A stretch of DNA of 18,170 nt, taken from VRUE01 sp036557525. GTDB taxonomy: Bacteria > Actinomycetota > Thermoleophilia > Solirubrobacterales > 70-9. The notes beneath the pieces are model-generated. The model ran no database searches, was not told where the DNA came from, and saw only the letters and a program-made list of their open reading frames with translations. Below are positions 6,483-13,315 of the stretch, one piece after another. Both the position numbers and the translations under genes were made by a program. The stretch lies in contig DATBHH010000031.1 of NCBI GenBank assembly GCA_036557525.1, positions 1 through 18,170 on the forward strand, read 5' to 3'. Each line of letters opens with the position of its first letter. The stretch's first letter is position 1.

Positions 6483-7646
6483 TCAGCCCGCGCAGAAGGC
6501 CTCGTAATCGGGGAACCTGCCGAGCTCGGAGTCGGCCAATTCAGCCGGCGCGTTCTCGCCGCAGATCGGGCACTCGGGGTCGCGCCGGACCTTGAGCTCG
6601 GTGAAGCGGGTGCCGAGCGCCTCGTAGAGGAGCAGCCGCCCGATCAGCGGCTCGCCGATTCCGAGCACCAGCTTGATCACCTCGTTGGCCTGGAGCGTCC
6701 CCATCGTCCCCGCCATCACCCCGAGGACGCCGTTGGCGGAGCAGCTCGGCGCCAGCTCGGCCGGCGGCGGCGTCGGGTAGAGGCAGCGGTAGCACGGCCC
6801 CTCGAACGGGACGAAGGTCGAGATCTGGCCGTCGAAGCTGAGGATCGAGGCCGAGACGACCGGCTTGCGCAGCCGCACCGAGGCGTCGTTCAGCAGGTAC
6901 CGGGTCGGGAAGTTGTCGGCGCCGTCGACGATCACGTCGTAGCCGGAGATCAGGTCGATGATGTTGCCGGCGTCGAGGCGGAGGTTGTGCTCGACGACGG
7001 TCACGTCGGGGTTGAGCGCCTCGATCGTCTGCCGCGCGGAGGAGGTCTTCGGCTCGCCGATGCGCTCGGTGTTGTGGATCACCTGGCGCTGGAGGTTGGA
7101 GGCGTCGACGACGTCGTCGTCGACGAGGCCGATCGTGCCGATCCCGGCGGCGGCGAGGTAGAGCGCGGTCGGCGCCCCGAGGCCGCCCGCCCCGATCAGC
7201 AGCACCTTCGCGTTGAGGAGCTTGATCTGGCCGTCGACCCCGACCTCGGGAAGGAGCGTGTGGCGCGAGTAGCGGTCGCGCTGCTCGGGGGTCATCCCGG
7301 TCGCGGCGACGACCGGCAGCCCCTGCTCCTGCCAGGCGACGATCCCACCCGCCATCGAGGCGACGTTGTCGTAGCCGAGCTCCTGCATCTGCTCGGCCGC
7401 CGTGAAGGAGCGGTTGCCGGTGCGGCAGTAGAGGATCGTGCGCGCGGACTTGTCGGGCGCGGCCTCGGCGATCTCATCGCCGAGCAGGCCGGGCGGAACC
7501 AGCCTCCCGTTCTCGAGATGGGCCTCCTGGTACTCGTGGGGCTCGCGGGTGTCGATCAGGACGACGTCGCCGCCCTCGATCTCCGCCACCGCCTCGAACG
7601 GCTCGATCTCCTCGACTTGCTGCCTCGTCTCTGCGCTGGTGGTCAT
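6483..7646 (-). CDS. moeZ: Rhodanese-ThiF/MoeB fusion, sulfur-carrier activating enzyme (MoeZ-like)
   Basis: A 387-residue E1-like enzyme expected to adenylate the CysO tail and hand it sulfur. Residues about 12-112 are a rhodanese domain with catalytic Cys74 in the loop CRTGNR (74-79). Residues about 119-387 are the ThiF/MoeB domain: RYSRHTLLPEVG, the nucleotide loop GAGGLGAPT (152-160), the LVDDDVVDASNLQRQ stretch (174-188), DGADNFPTRY (241-250), and two Cys pairs CYRC (285-288) and CPIC (359-362) that should bind zinc. The domain order is the reverse of mycobacterial MoeZ, where rhodanese is C-terminal. The ATG at 7646 has a modest GGGGA upstream. It leads the moeZ-cysO operon. Its promoter has the palindrome shared with cysM. 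Confidence 0.9.
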   Translation of the reverse strand: MTTSAETRQQVEEIEPFEAVAEIEGGDVVLIDTREPHEYQEAHLENGRLVPPGLLGDEIAEAAPDKSARTILYCRTGNRSFTAAEQMQELGYDNVASMAGGIVAWQEQGLPVVAATGMTPEQRDRYSRHTLLPEVGVDGQIKLLNAKVLLIGAGGLGAPTALYLAAAGIGTIGLVDDDVVDASNLQRQVIHNTERIGEPKTSSARQTIEALNPDVTVVEHNLRLDAGNIIDLISGYDVIVDGADNFPTRYLLNDASVRLRKPVVSASILSFDGQISTFVPFEGPCYRCLYPTPPPAELAPSCSANGVLGVMAGTMGTLQANEVIKLVLGIGEPLIGRLLLYEALGTRFTELKVRRDPECPICGENAPAELADSELGRFPDYEAFCAG

Positions 7647-7676
7647 CTGTCAAATCCCCGAATCCGGATCGGCTTT

Positions 7677-7690
7677 TACTTCAATAAGTA
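7677..7690. promoter_or_regulatory. Palindromic operator candidate over the moeZ -10 element
   Basis: TACTTCAATAAGTA is a perfect inverted repeat with arms TACTT / AAGTA. Read on the minus strand it overlaps TATACT (7687-7692), a likely -10 about 40 bases before the moeZ ATG. It matches the cysM site at 13 of 14 positions, and the likeness continues into the flanks (a T on one side, TAGC/GCG on the other). No clear -35 is seen. Confidence 0.6.
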
Positions 7691-7702
7691 TAGCGCGTCG
7701 GT

Positions 7703-8599
7703 CTAGCGCGGAATCGGCTGCCAGCCGACGCCGTAGGCATTCGCGACATGGCGCCTGATCGTCCGCTTGCGCGAGCCGTCGGCGGCGATCACGACGACGT
7801 CGAAGTCCTTGCGATTGCGGAAGGCTTCGAGGGCGGCGATCCTCCGCCCGTCCGGCGAGAAGACCGGCTGGATCAGAATCCCGGCTCGACTCACCACGCG
7901 GCGATGGCCGCCGTCGATCCGGGTCGAGACGAGGTCGGCGCCGCGCGAGAAGATCAGCCGTCCACCGCTCGGCGAGAACTCCGGCTGGGCCTCGCTGCGG
8001 GGGCCGCTGCTGAAATGGGCGGCGAGCTGCCTCTGTCCGCTCCCGTCCGGCCGCATCAGCCAGATGCTGGGGACGCCGCTGCGCTGGCTGACGAACGCGA
8101 TCAGGTTGCCGCGCGGGGACCAGACCGGGTCACGGTCGTTCCCGGATTCGGTGGTCAGCGGCGTCAGGCCGGTGCCGTCGAGCCCGACCGAGAAGATGTC
8201 GTAGCCGCCGGCGTCGACCCGGGCGAACGCGATCCTGGTGCCGTCCGGAGAGAAGGTCGGGCTCGCGTCCTGCTCGGGCCCCGAGGTCACTCGCCGCAGA
8301 TCGGACCCGTCCGCCCCGACCGCATAGATGTCGTGGTCGAGCGCGAAGGCGATCGTGGCGCCGTCGGGCGAGTAGACCGGCTCGCCCTGTGCGAAGAGGT
8401 TGACGAGCGGGAGGGCGAGGATCGTCCGCCTCCCGCGACCGCCCGGGCTCGTGGTCTGGATCGTGTACGTGCGCGATTCCGCCAACCCCGAGGCGACGGC
8501 GATCCTCCCCGGCCGCCCGGGGTAGTTCGCGCGCGCGTCGGCGGCGATCGCGCAGAGAAGCACTCCTACCGCAAGGGCTGTGAGGAGGCGGCGCCTCAC
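7703..8599 (-). CDS. Secreted TolB-like beta-propeller protein (PD40 repeats)
   Basis: A 298-residue exported protein of unknown role. Residues 1-24 form a signal peptide (MRRRLLTALAVGVLLCAIAADARA) likely cut before NYPG. The rest contains about five WD40-like PD40 repeats, recognisable by FSPDGTRIAF, YSPDGATIAF, WSPRGNLIAF, FSPSGGRLIF and FSPDGRRIAA, each followed by a strand such as DIYAVGADGSDLRRVT. This is a TolB-type propeller, usually a protein-interaction or sugar-binding scaffold. There is no peptidase domain, so it is not a prolyl oligopeptidase. The start is the GTG at 8599; TATCTT (minus strand, 8607-8612) stands seven bases before it, which suggests a leaderless transcript. It lies 30 bases after htpX on the same strand, so it may also be read through from there. 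Downstream is the moeZ promoter. Confidence 0.85.
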   Translation of the reverse strand: MRRRLLTALAVGVLLCAIAADARANYPGRPGRIAVASGLAESRTYTIQTTSPGGRGRRTILALPLVNLFAQGEPVYSPDGATIAFALDHDIYAVGADGSDLRRVTSGPEQDASPTFSPDGTRIAFARVDAGGYDIFSVGLDGTGLTPLTTESGNDRDPVWSPRGNLIAFVSQRSGVPSIWLMRPDGSGQRQLAAHFSSGPRSEAQPEFSPSGGRLIFSRGADLVSTRIDGGHRRVVSRAGILIQPVFSPDGRRIAALEAFRNRKDFDVVVIAADGSRKRTIRRHVANAYGVGWQPIPR

Positions 8600-8606
8600 G
8601 GCCCCA

Positions 8607-8612
8607 AAGATA
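8607..8612 (-). promoter_or_regulatory. Putative -10 element for a leaderless beta-propeller mRNA
   Basis: On the minus strand TATCTT is followed by seven bases and the GTG start at 8599. The spacing would put the transcription start on the start codon itself. The -35 region lies in the end of htpX and shows no consensus hexamer. Confidence 0.4.
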
Positions 8613-8629
8613 TCGCCGCGGGTCGGCGC

Positions 8630-9490
8630 CTAACCGAGGGACGGGCGCATCTGGCGCAGGCGGCGGACCCGCTCTTCGATCGGGGGGTGGGTCGAGAACA
8701 GCCGCGAGAAGCCGCCGCCGGAGAACGGCTTGACGATGTAGAGGGGCTCGGATGACTGATTGACCTGCATCGGCATCGCCTGCGCCCCCTGCTCGAGCCG
8801 CAGCAGGGCGCTCGCCAGCGACTCGGGGTTGCCGCAGATTTCGGCGCCGCCGGCGTCGGCCGCGTACTCGCGCTGGCGCGAGATCGAGAGCTGGATGATC
8901 GAGGCCGCGATCGGCGCCAGGAGGACGAGCGCCAATGAGGCCGCGACGCCGAGCGGCGACTCGTCTTCGCCGCCGAACCACAGCAGCATGTAGGCGATCC
9001 AGGTGATCGCGCCGCCGATCGCCGCGGCGACCGACTGGATCAGGATGTCGCGGTGCTTGACGTGTGCAAGCTCGTGCGAGAGGACGCCGCGCAGCTCGTC
9101 CTCGGAAAGCAGTTTCGTGATCCCTTCCGTGACGGCGACAGCCGCGTGCTTGGGATTGCGGCCGGTCGCGAACGCGTTCGGCTGCTCCTGCGGGATCAGG
9201 TAGAGCCGCGGCATCGGCAGGTCGGCGCGGGTCGTCAGTTCGCGGACGATCTGGTAGATGCGGGGGGCTTCCGACTCCTCCAGCGGCCTGGCGCGAGCCA
9301 TTTTCAGCGCGATTTTGTCGCTGAAGAAGTAGGAGCCGAGATTCAGCAGGAGGCCGATGATCAGGAACGTGAAGGCCGTTTCCGGGCCGCCGACCGCGAA
9401 ACCGATGACGACCAGCAGCCCGGTGAGGGTTGCCAGCAGGATCGTGGTGCGGAGGGTTGCGCCGAAGGTGGACTGCCTGGTGGTGGTCAT
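8630..9490 (-). CDS. htpX: HtpX family membrane zinc metalloprotease (M48)
   Basis: A 286-residue membrane protease of the M48 family, expected to degrade damaged membrane proteins with its catalytic site at the cytoplasmic face. Two hydrophobic helices (about 15-33 and 38-56) come first, followed by the conserved YLIPQEQPNAFATGRNP segment (97-113), the zinc motif HELAH (139-143), two more hydrophobic segments (about 152-172 and 181-202), and RQREYAADAGG, with Glu208 as third zinc ligand and Asp212. It ends in the typical THPPIEERVRRLRQM tail. The start is the ATG at 9490, preceded by AGGAG; an in-frame ATG at 9562 would add 24 polar residues without a ribosome site. It is divergent from the histidine kinase and 30 bases upstream of the beta-propeller gene. 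HtpX genes are commonly stress-induced, but no known stress element was identified here. Confidence 0.93.
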   Translation of the reverse strand: MTTTRQSTFGATLRTTILLATLTGLLVVIGFAVGGPETAFTFLIIGLLLNLGSYFFSDKIALKMARARPLEESEAPRIYQIVRELTTRADLPMPRLYLIPQEQPNAFATGRNPKHAAVAVTEGITKLLSEDELRGVLSHELAHVKHRDILIQSVAAAIGGAITWIAYMLLWFGGEDESPLGVAASLALVLLAPIAASIIQLSISRQREYAADAGGAEICGNPESLASALLRLEQGAQAMPMQVNQSSEPLYIVKPFSGGGFSRLFSTHPPIEERVRRLRQMRPSLG

Positions 9491-9553
9491 CGCTTTCGCT
9501 CCTGGTCGGTTTGAGCTCCGGAAAGTATTGCGGCGGACGGCGGGATCGCCTAT

Positions 9554-9564
9554 GGGTGCCACCC
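9554..9564. promoter_or_regulatory. Short palindrome in the htpX / histidine kinase divergent region
   Basis: GGGTGCCACCC is a five-base inverted repeat around one central base, within the 122-base gap between htpX and the kinase. It could be an operator for either gene. It is short enough in GC-rich DNA to be accidental. Confidence 0.25.
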
Positions 9565-9607
9565 CCTATTTCGCGCTCCTGCGCTGCCCAGCCGTCCTGG
9601 GCGCCTC

Positions 9608-9613
9608 TACGCT
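9608..9613 (+). promoter_or_regulatory. Putative -10 element before the histidine kinase
   Basis: TACGCT stands six bases before an ATG at 9620, the same spacing seen at other probable leaderless genes in this window. That ATG opens only a seven-codon frame (MRPRSQH, stop 9641-9643) rather than the kinase frame. No clear -35 is visible. Confidence 0.35.
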
Positions 9614-10491
9614 TGCCCGATGCGACCCCGGAGCCAGCACTGAGCACCGTCGCCCTCGTCGCCCTCGTCGTCATCGCTGTCGCGCTCGCCGTCGGCCTGG
9701 TCGCCCAGCGGCGCCGTCTCGCGCCGATCGAGAACCTGATCGAGGAAATGGAGAAGGTCGACCTCAGCCGCCCGGGCCCGGTGCTGCCGGCCTCGATCGA
9801 CGGGGTCGCCGAGACCGAAGAGGCGGAGCGGCTGGAGCTCGCCTTCCTGCGGATGATGAACCGGCTCGAGGCCGAGAGGCGCCGCGCGGGATCCGCGGCG
9901 CTGCGGGCTCAGGAGGAGGAGCGGGCTCGGGTCGCGCGAGACCTGCACGACGAGGTCAACCAGTCGCTGACCGGGCTCCTGCTGCGGCTCGAGGCGGTCC
10001 GCGAGGAGGCGCCCCCGGCGCTGGCCGCGGAGGTCGACGAGACGAAGGCCCTCGCCAACAGGGCGATGCGGGAGCTGCTCGCGCTGGCCCGGCAGCTGCG
10101 GCCGACAGCCCTCGACGACCTCGGCCTGGCCGCCGCGATCGGCGGCCAGGTCGAGCAGGTGGCGCGCCCCGGGCTCGAGGCGACCCTCGCCACCGAAGGC
10201 GACTTCTCCGACCTTGACCCCGATGTCCAGCTCGTCGTCTACCGGGTCGCGCAGGAGGCGATCACCAACGCCGCGCGCCACAGCGAGGCCGGCCTGATCG
10301 CGGTCACCCTGCGACGTTCCGAAAACGGCGTCGCGCTCGAGGTCGCCGACGACGGCCGCGGTTTCGCCTTCGACCAGTCCGAGCAAGGGCTCGGGATCGG
10401 CGGCATGCGCGAGCGGGCGCTGCTGATCGGCGCTGAGCTGACGATCGAGTCGCGCCCCGGCCAGGGGACGACCGTCCGTCTCGAGGTGTAG
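9613..10491 (+). CDS. Membrane-anchored sensor histidine kinase (NarX/DegS class)
   Basis: A kinase of about 292 residues. One hydrophobic helix (about 11-31) is followed by a short HAMP-like linker (RRRLAPIENLIEEMEKVDLS), a coiled-coil region, the HisKA_3 dimerisation box ERARVARDLHDEVNQSLTG with phospho-accepting His112, and a HATPase domain with Asn219 (ITNAARHSEA), DDGRGF (246-251) and GLGIGGMRERA (259-269). There is no extracellular sensor domain, so the signal may be sensed in the membrane or through a partner. The start is uncertain: TTG at 9613 is the best permitted in-frame codon near the membrane helix; CTG at 9640 is another. The in-frame ATG at 9430 would run back into htpX DNA and give an unlike N-terminus. 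The response regulator follows 103 bases later, across a strong hairpin. Confidence 0.88.
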   Translation: MPDATPEPALSTVALVALVVIAVALAVGLVAQRRRLAPIENLIEEMEKVDLSRPGPVLPASIDGVAETEEAERLELAFLRMMNRLEAERRRAGSAALRAQEEERARVARDLHDEVNQSLTGLLLRLEAVREEAPPALAAEVDETKALANRAMRELLALARQLRPTALDDLGLAAAIGGQVEQVARPGLEATLATEGDFSDLDPDVQLVVYRVAQEAITNAARHSEAGLIAVTLRRSENGVALEVADDGRGFAFDQSEQGLGIGGMRERALLIGAELTIESRPGQGTTVRLEV

Positions 10492-10502
10492 ACCGCAAGG
10501 GG

Positions 10503-10545
10503 GATGTCGTAGTTCCCTCCACCTGCTGAAGGGAACTACGACATC
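10503..10545 (+). repeat. Perfect 16-bp inverted repeat between kinase and response regulator
   Basis: GATGTCGTAGTTCCCT (10503-10518) and AGGGAACTACGACATC (10530-10545) pair without mismatch around an 11-base loop. It begins 12 bases after the kinase stop and ends 49 bases before the response regulator. No T-run follows, so it is not a classical terminator. A second weaker stem, GGGCGC / GCGCCC (10555-10560 and 10567-10572), comes next. It may be an I-shaped terminator, an attenuator, an RNase stop or a dispersed palindromic element. I found no second copy in this window. Confidence 0.8.
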
Positions 10546-10594
10546 GATCATGGGGGGCGCTGGTGGGCGCCCGATTCGGGAGACTTGACGAGCA

Positions 10595-11224
10595 ATGCGC
10601 GTGCTGATCGCAGACGACCACGGGATCGTCCGCTCCGGACTGCGGCTGCTGCTCGAGCGCCAGCCCGACATCGAGGTGATCGGCGAGGCGGCCGACGGGG
10701 CCGAGGCGCGCGAGCTGGCGATCCGCGAGCGGCCCGACCTCGCGATCCTCGACGTGCGGATGCCCAAATTGACCGGGCTGCAGGCCACCCGCGAGATCCG
10801 CGAGCAGGCCCCCGAGGTCGCGGTCCTGATCCTCTCGATGCACGACGACGAGCGCTACCTGTTCGAGGCACTCAAGGCCGGCGCCTCCGGCTACGTGCTC
10901 AAGACCCAGGCCGACACCGACCTGCTGGAGGCGATCCACGCGGTCGAGCGCGGCGAGCCCTTTCTGACCCCGGAGGCCCAGCGGGCGCTGATCAAGGACG
11001 TGCTCGAGCGCGGCACCGCCGGCGAGGAGGAGCTGACGCCGCGCGAGGAGGAGATCGTCAAGCTCGTCGCCGAGGCGAACACGACGAAGGAGATCGCCGC
11101 GATCCTCCACCTTTCCGAGAAGACGGTCGAGAACCACCGCGCGAACGCGATGCGGAAGCTGGGAATGCGCGACCGCGTCGAGCTTGTCCGCTACGCGATC
11201 CGGCGCGGTCTGATCGAGCCCTGA
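10595..11224 (+). CDS. NarL/LuxR-type response regulator
   Basis: A 209-residue transcription factor, partner of the kinase just upstream. The receiver domain (1-120) has the acidic pair Asp7-Asp8 (IADDHG), phospho-accepting Asp53 (LAILDVRMP), the switch Ser81 (LILSMHDD) and Lys103 (GYVLKTQ). The C-terminal LuxR helix-turn-helix (about 146-209) reads ELTPREEEIVKLVAEA, then TTKEIAAILHLSEKTVENHRANAMRKLGMRDR, typical of DNA-binding NarL outputs. The ATG has a modest GGGAG site 13 bases upstream. It probably shares the kinase transcript, in which case the hairpin at 10503-10545 would set the relative dose of the two proteins. Its targets are not evident; the MFS exporter gene 41 bases downstream on the same strand is a reasonable guess. 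Confidence 0.93.
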   Translation: MRVLIADDHGIVRSGLRLLLERQPDIEVIGEAADGAEARELAIRERPDLAILDVRMPKLTGLQATREIREQAPEVAVLILSMHDDERYLFEALKAGASGYVLKTQADTDLLEAIHAVERGEPFLTPEAQRALIKDVLERGTAGEEELTPREEEIVKLVAEANTTKEIAAILHLSEKTVENHRANAMRKLGMRDRVELVRYAIRRGLIEP

Positions 11225-11265
11225 TCGCCGGCGCGCCCCGTTTGCTTGACTGAAGGCCCAGTCCG

Positions 11266-12750
11266 ATGACGGAGGCCGACGGACAATTCCGGGAGAAGCG
11301 GTGGCTGGCGCTGATCCTGCTCTGCTCCTCGCAGTTCGTCGTCGTGCTCGACGCGTCGATCGTCAACGTCGCCCTGCCCTCGATCGGCCGCGCGCTCGAC
11401 TTCTCCCAGGAAAACCTGCCCTGGGTCGTAAACGCCTACGTCCTCACCTTCGGCGGGTTCCTCCTGCTCGGCGGCCGGACCGCCGACCTGCTCGGCCGCC
11501 GGCGGGTCTTCATGGCCGGGTTGCTCCTGGTCGGCATCGCCTCGCTGCTGGCCGGCTTCGCCGCGACCGAGGGGCAGCTGATCGCCGCCCGTGCCGCCCA
11601 GGGCCTCGGCGCCGCGATCATCTCTCCGGCCGCGCTCTCGATCGTCACGACGACTTTCAGCGACGGCGCCGAGCGCAACAAGGCGCTGGGGGTCTGGGGT
11701 GCCGTCGCCGGCTCCGGCGGCGCGGCCGGCGTCCTTCTCGGCGGCATCCTCACCGAAAGCCTCGGCTGGGAGTGGGTGCTCTGGGTCAACGTCCCGGTCA
11801 GCCTGATCGCCTTCGCCTTCACCCCGAGCCTGATCGCCGAAACCCGCGATGAGCAGCGGGCGCGCGCGTTCGACGTCGCCGGCGCCGTCACCGTCACCGC
11901 CGGCCTCTCGACCCTCGTCTACGCGCTGGTCGACGCCAACAGCGCCGGCTGGGGATCGTTCCAGACGATCGGCCTGATCGCCCTCTCGCTGTCGCTGCTG
12001 GCGGCGTTCATCGCGATCGAGCTGCGCTCGGCCAAACCGCTCGTCCCGTTCTCGATCTTCCGGCTCCGGACTCTCACCGGCGCCAACGTCGTCGGCCTGC
12101 TGGTCGGTGCCTCGCTGTTCTCGATGTTCTTCTTCATCACCCTCTACATGCAGCAGGTGCTCGGCTACAGCCCGATCCACGCCGGCCTCTCCTACCTGCC
12201 GCTGGCGCTGGTGATCATGGCCTCGGCCGGGGTCGCGTCCCAGCTCGTCACCAACGTCGGCTACAAGCCGGTGCTGGCCACCGGAATGCTGTTCATCGTC
12301 GGCGGGCTGCTCTGGTTCAGCCAGATCTCGGTCGGGGGCGGCTTCCCCACCGACATCCTCGGCCCCTCGCTCCTCGCCGCCGCCGGGCTCGGCTTCGCTT
12401 TCGTCACCACGACGATCGCCGCCGTCTCCGGAGTTCGGGAGGAAGAAGCGGGGTTGGCGAGCGGGCTGATCAACACCTCCCAGCAGATCGGCGGCGCCGT
12501 CGGCCTCGCGGTCCTATCGGCGATCGCGATCGCGCGGACAGACCACGTGGTGTCAGCCGGCGGGGCCAACCCGCTGACGGCTCTGACGGAGGGATTCCAA
12601 TACGCCTTCCTCGGCGGCGCCATCTTCGCCCTGGCCGGCTTCGTCCTGACGCTGGTCCTGATCCGCAGCAGCGACAGCCGCGCCCATGTCGAGCTGGGCA
12701 GGCAGGAAGCGGCGCAGGCGGCCGCGAGCGCGAGCGAGGCGAGCATCTAG
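11266..12750 (+). CDS. MFS drug:H+ antiporter, DHA2 (EmrB/QacA) family, 14 helices
   Basis: A 494-residue membrane transporter. LDASIVNVALPSIG in helix 1 is the DHA2 signature; motif A is GGRTADLLGRRRVF; motif C, typical of antiporters, is WGAVAGSGGAAGVLLGGIL. The hydrophobic profile and length fit 14 transmembrane helices, including the two extra central helices (about 201-250). A later helix carries SGLINTSQQIGGAVGLA, also usual in the family. Such proteins expel drugs, dyes or metabolites using the proton gradient; the actual substrate cannot be read. The ATG at 11266 has only a weak GAAGG-like site. It follows the two-component genes by 41 bases on the same strand, so it may be part of that operon or a target of the regulator. 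The C-terminal tail is Ala-rich and hydrophilic. Confidence 0.92.
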   Translation: MTEADGQFREKRWLALILLCSSQFVVVLDASIVNVALPSIGRALDFSQENLPWVVNAYVLTFGGFLLLGGRTADLLGRRRVFMAGLLLVGIASLLAGFAATEGQLIAARAAQGLGAAIISPAALSIVTTTFSDGAERNKALGVWGAVAGSGGAAGVLLGGILTESLGWEWVLWVNVPVSLIAFAFTPSLIAETRDEQRARAFDVAGAVTVTAGLSTLVYALVDANSAGWGSFQTIGLIALSLSLLAAFIAIELRSAKPLVPFSIFRLRTLTGANVVGLLVGASLFSMFFFITLYMQQVLGYSPIHAGLSYLPLALVIMASAGVASQLVTNVGYKPVLATGMLFIVGGLLWFSQISVGGGFPTDILGPSLLAAAGLGFAFVTTTIAAVSGVREEEAGLASGLINTSQQIGGAVGLAVLSAIAIARTDHVVSAGGANPLTALTEGFQYAFLGGAIFALAGFVLTLVLIRSSDSRAHVELGRQEAAQAAASASEASI

Positions 12751-12764
12751 GTGCGTGAGGGCGC

Positions 12765-12779
12765 GTCGGCATAACCGAC
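12765..12779. promoter_or_regulatory. Palindrome at the -35 position of the rrf2/suf promoter
   Basis: GTCGG-CATAA-CCGAC is an inverted repeat lying where a -35 box would be for the TAGGAT at 12788-12793 (17 bases between). The -35 hexamer itself is poor. It may be the operator through which the Rrf2 protein controls its own operon. Confidence 0.4.
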
Positions 12780-12787
12780 CGCTCTTG

Positions 12788-12793
12788 TAGGAT
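12788..12793 (+). promoter_or_regulatory. Putative -10 element of the rrf2-suf operon
   Basis: TAGGAT stands eight bases before the ATG of the regulator, and there is no Shine-Dalgarno match in a useful position. This suggests a leaderless mRNA beginning at or one base from the start codon. Confidence 0.45.
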
Positions 12794-12801
12794 TTAGGCA
12801 G

Positions 12802-13290
12802 ATGTTGTTCTCGACCAAAGCCGAGTACGGGGTGCGCCTGATGGTCGAGCTCGGACGCCAGCCCAGCGCGGCGCCGATCTCGCTCAGCGCCGTCGCCGAG
12901 GCCGAGCGGCTTCCGCTCTCGTACCTCGAGCACCTCGTCGCCCGGCTGCGCAAGGCCGGGCTCGTGACGTCGACCCGGGGCGCCCACGGCGGCTACCGCC
13001 TGGCGAAGCCGGCCGAGGAGATCACGCTCGACGTGGTGGTCGAGGCGCTCGAAGGGCAGATCGCGCCGATGGAGTGCTTCCACGAGACCCCCGAGGGGAA
13101 GGTGCTCTGCTCGCACGAAAGCGACGGCGACCATGCCTGTGCGACGAAGCTGCTCTGGACCCGGGTCCAGGGCGGCGTGACCAAGGCGCTCGCCGGGACC
13201 ACCCTCGCCGAGCTGGTCGAGTTCGCGGGCGGCCCTGCGGGCGGCCCCGCCGAGACCGAGCCCCGGGCTCCGGTCGGCAGCGCGGCCTAA
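12802..13290 (+). CDS. Rrf2 family Fe-S-type regulator of the suf cluster (IscR/SufR-like)
   Basis: A 162-residue regulator. The N-terminus MLFSTKAEYGVRLMVEL and the winged helix-turn-helix (ISLSAVAEAERLPLSYLEHLVARLRKAGLVTSTRGAHGGYRLAKP) are typical Rrf2. Three cysteines, Cys92 (MECFH), Cys103 (VLCSH) and Cys113 (HACAT), sit where IscR holds a [2Fe-2S] cluster (Cys92, 98, 104 there), but with wider spacing; nearby histidines could give a fourth ligand. It probably senses Fe-S status and represses or activates the operon it leads. The C-terminus (about 138-162) is a Pro/Ala/Gly-rich tail without visible domain. sufC begins 25 bases after its stop, so they are one operon. A palindrome and a -10 element lie just ahead. 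Whether it also acts on the cys palindromes cannot be decided from sequence. Confidence 0.9.
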   Translation: MLFSTKAEYGVRLMVELGRQPSAAPISLSAVAEAERLPLSYLEHLVARLRKAGLVTSTRGAHGGYRLAKPAEEITLDVVVEALEGQIAPMECFHETPEGKVLCSHESDGDHACATKLLWTRVQGGVTKALAGTTLAELVEFAGGPAGGPAETEPRAPVGSAA

Positions 13291-13315
13291 CCCCAGGAAA
13301 CGGAACGGAGACGAA

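Noticed and set aside
6303..7706. A 467-codon open frame on the plus strand opposite moeZ and cysO
   Set aside because: It is antisense to two genes with complete active-site motifs; its translation is low-complexity Arg/Asp/Gly/Val-rich sequence, as expected from GC-rich DNA read on the wrong strand.
3639..13290. The idea that the Rrf2 protein binds the two cys palindromes
   Set aside because: The only palindrome before its own operon (GTCGG-CATAA-CCGAC) is unlike TACTTCAAWAAGTA, so there is no sequence support for one regulator at both.
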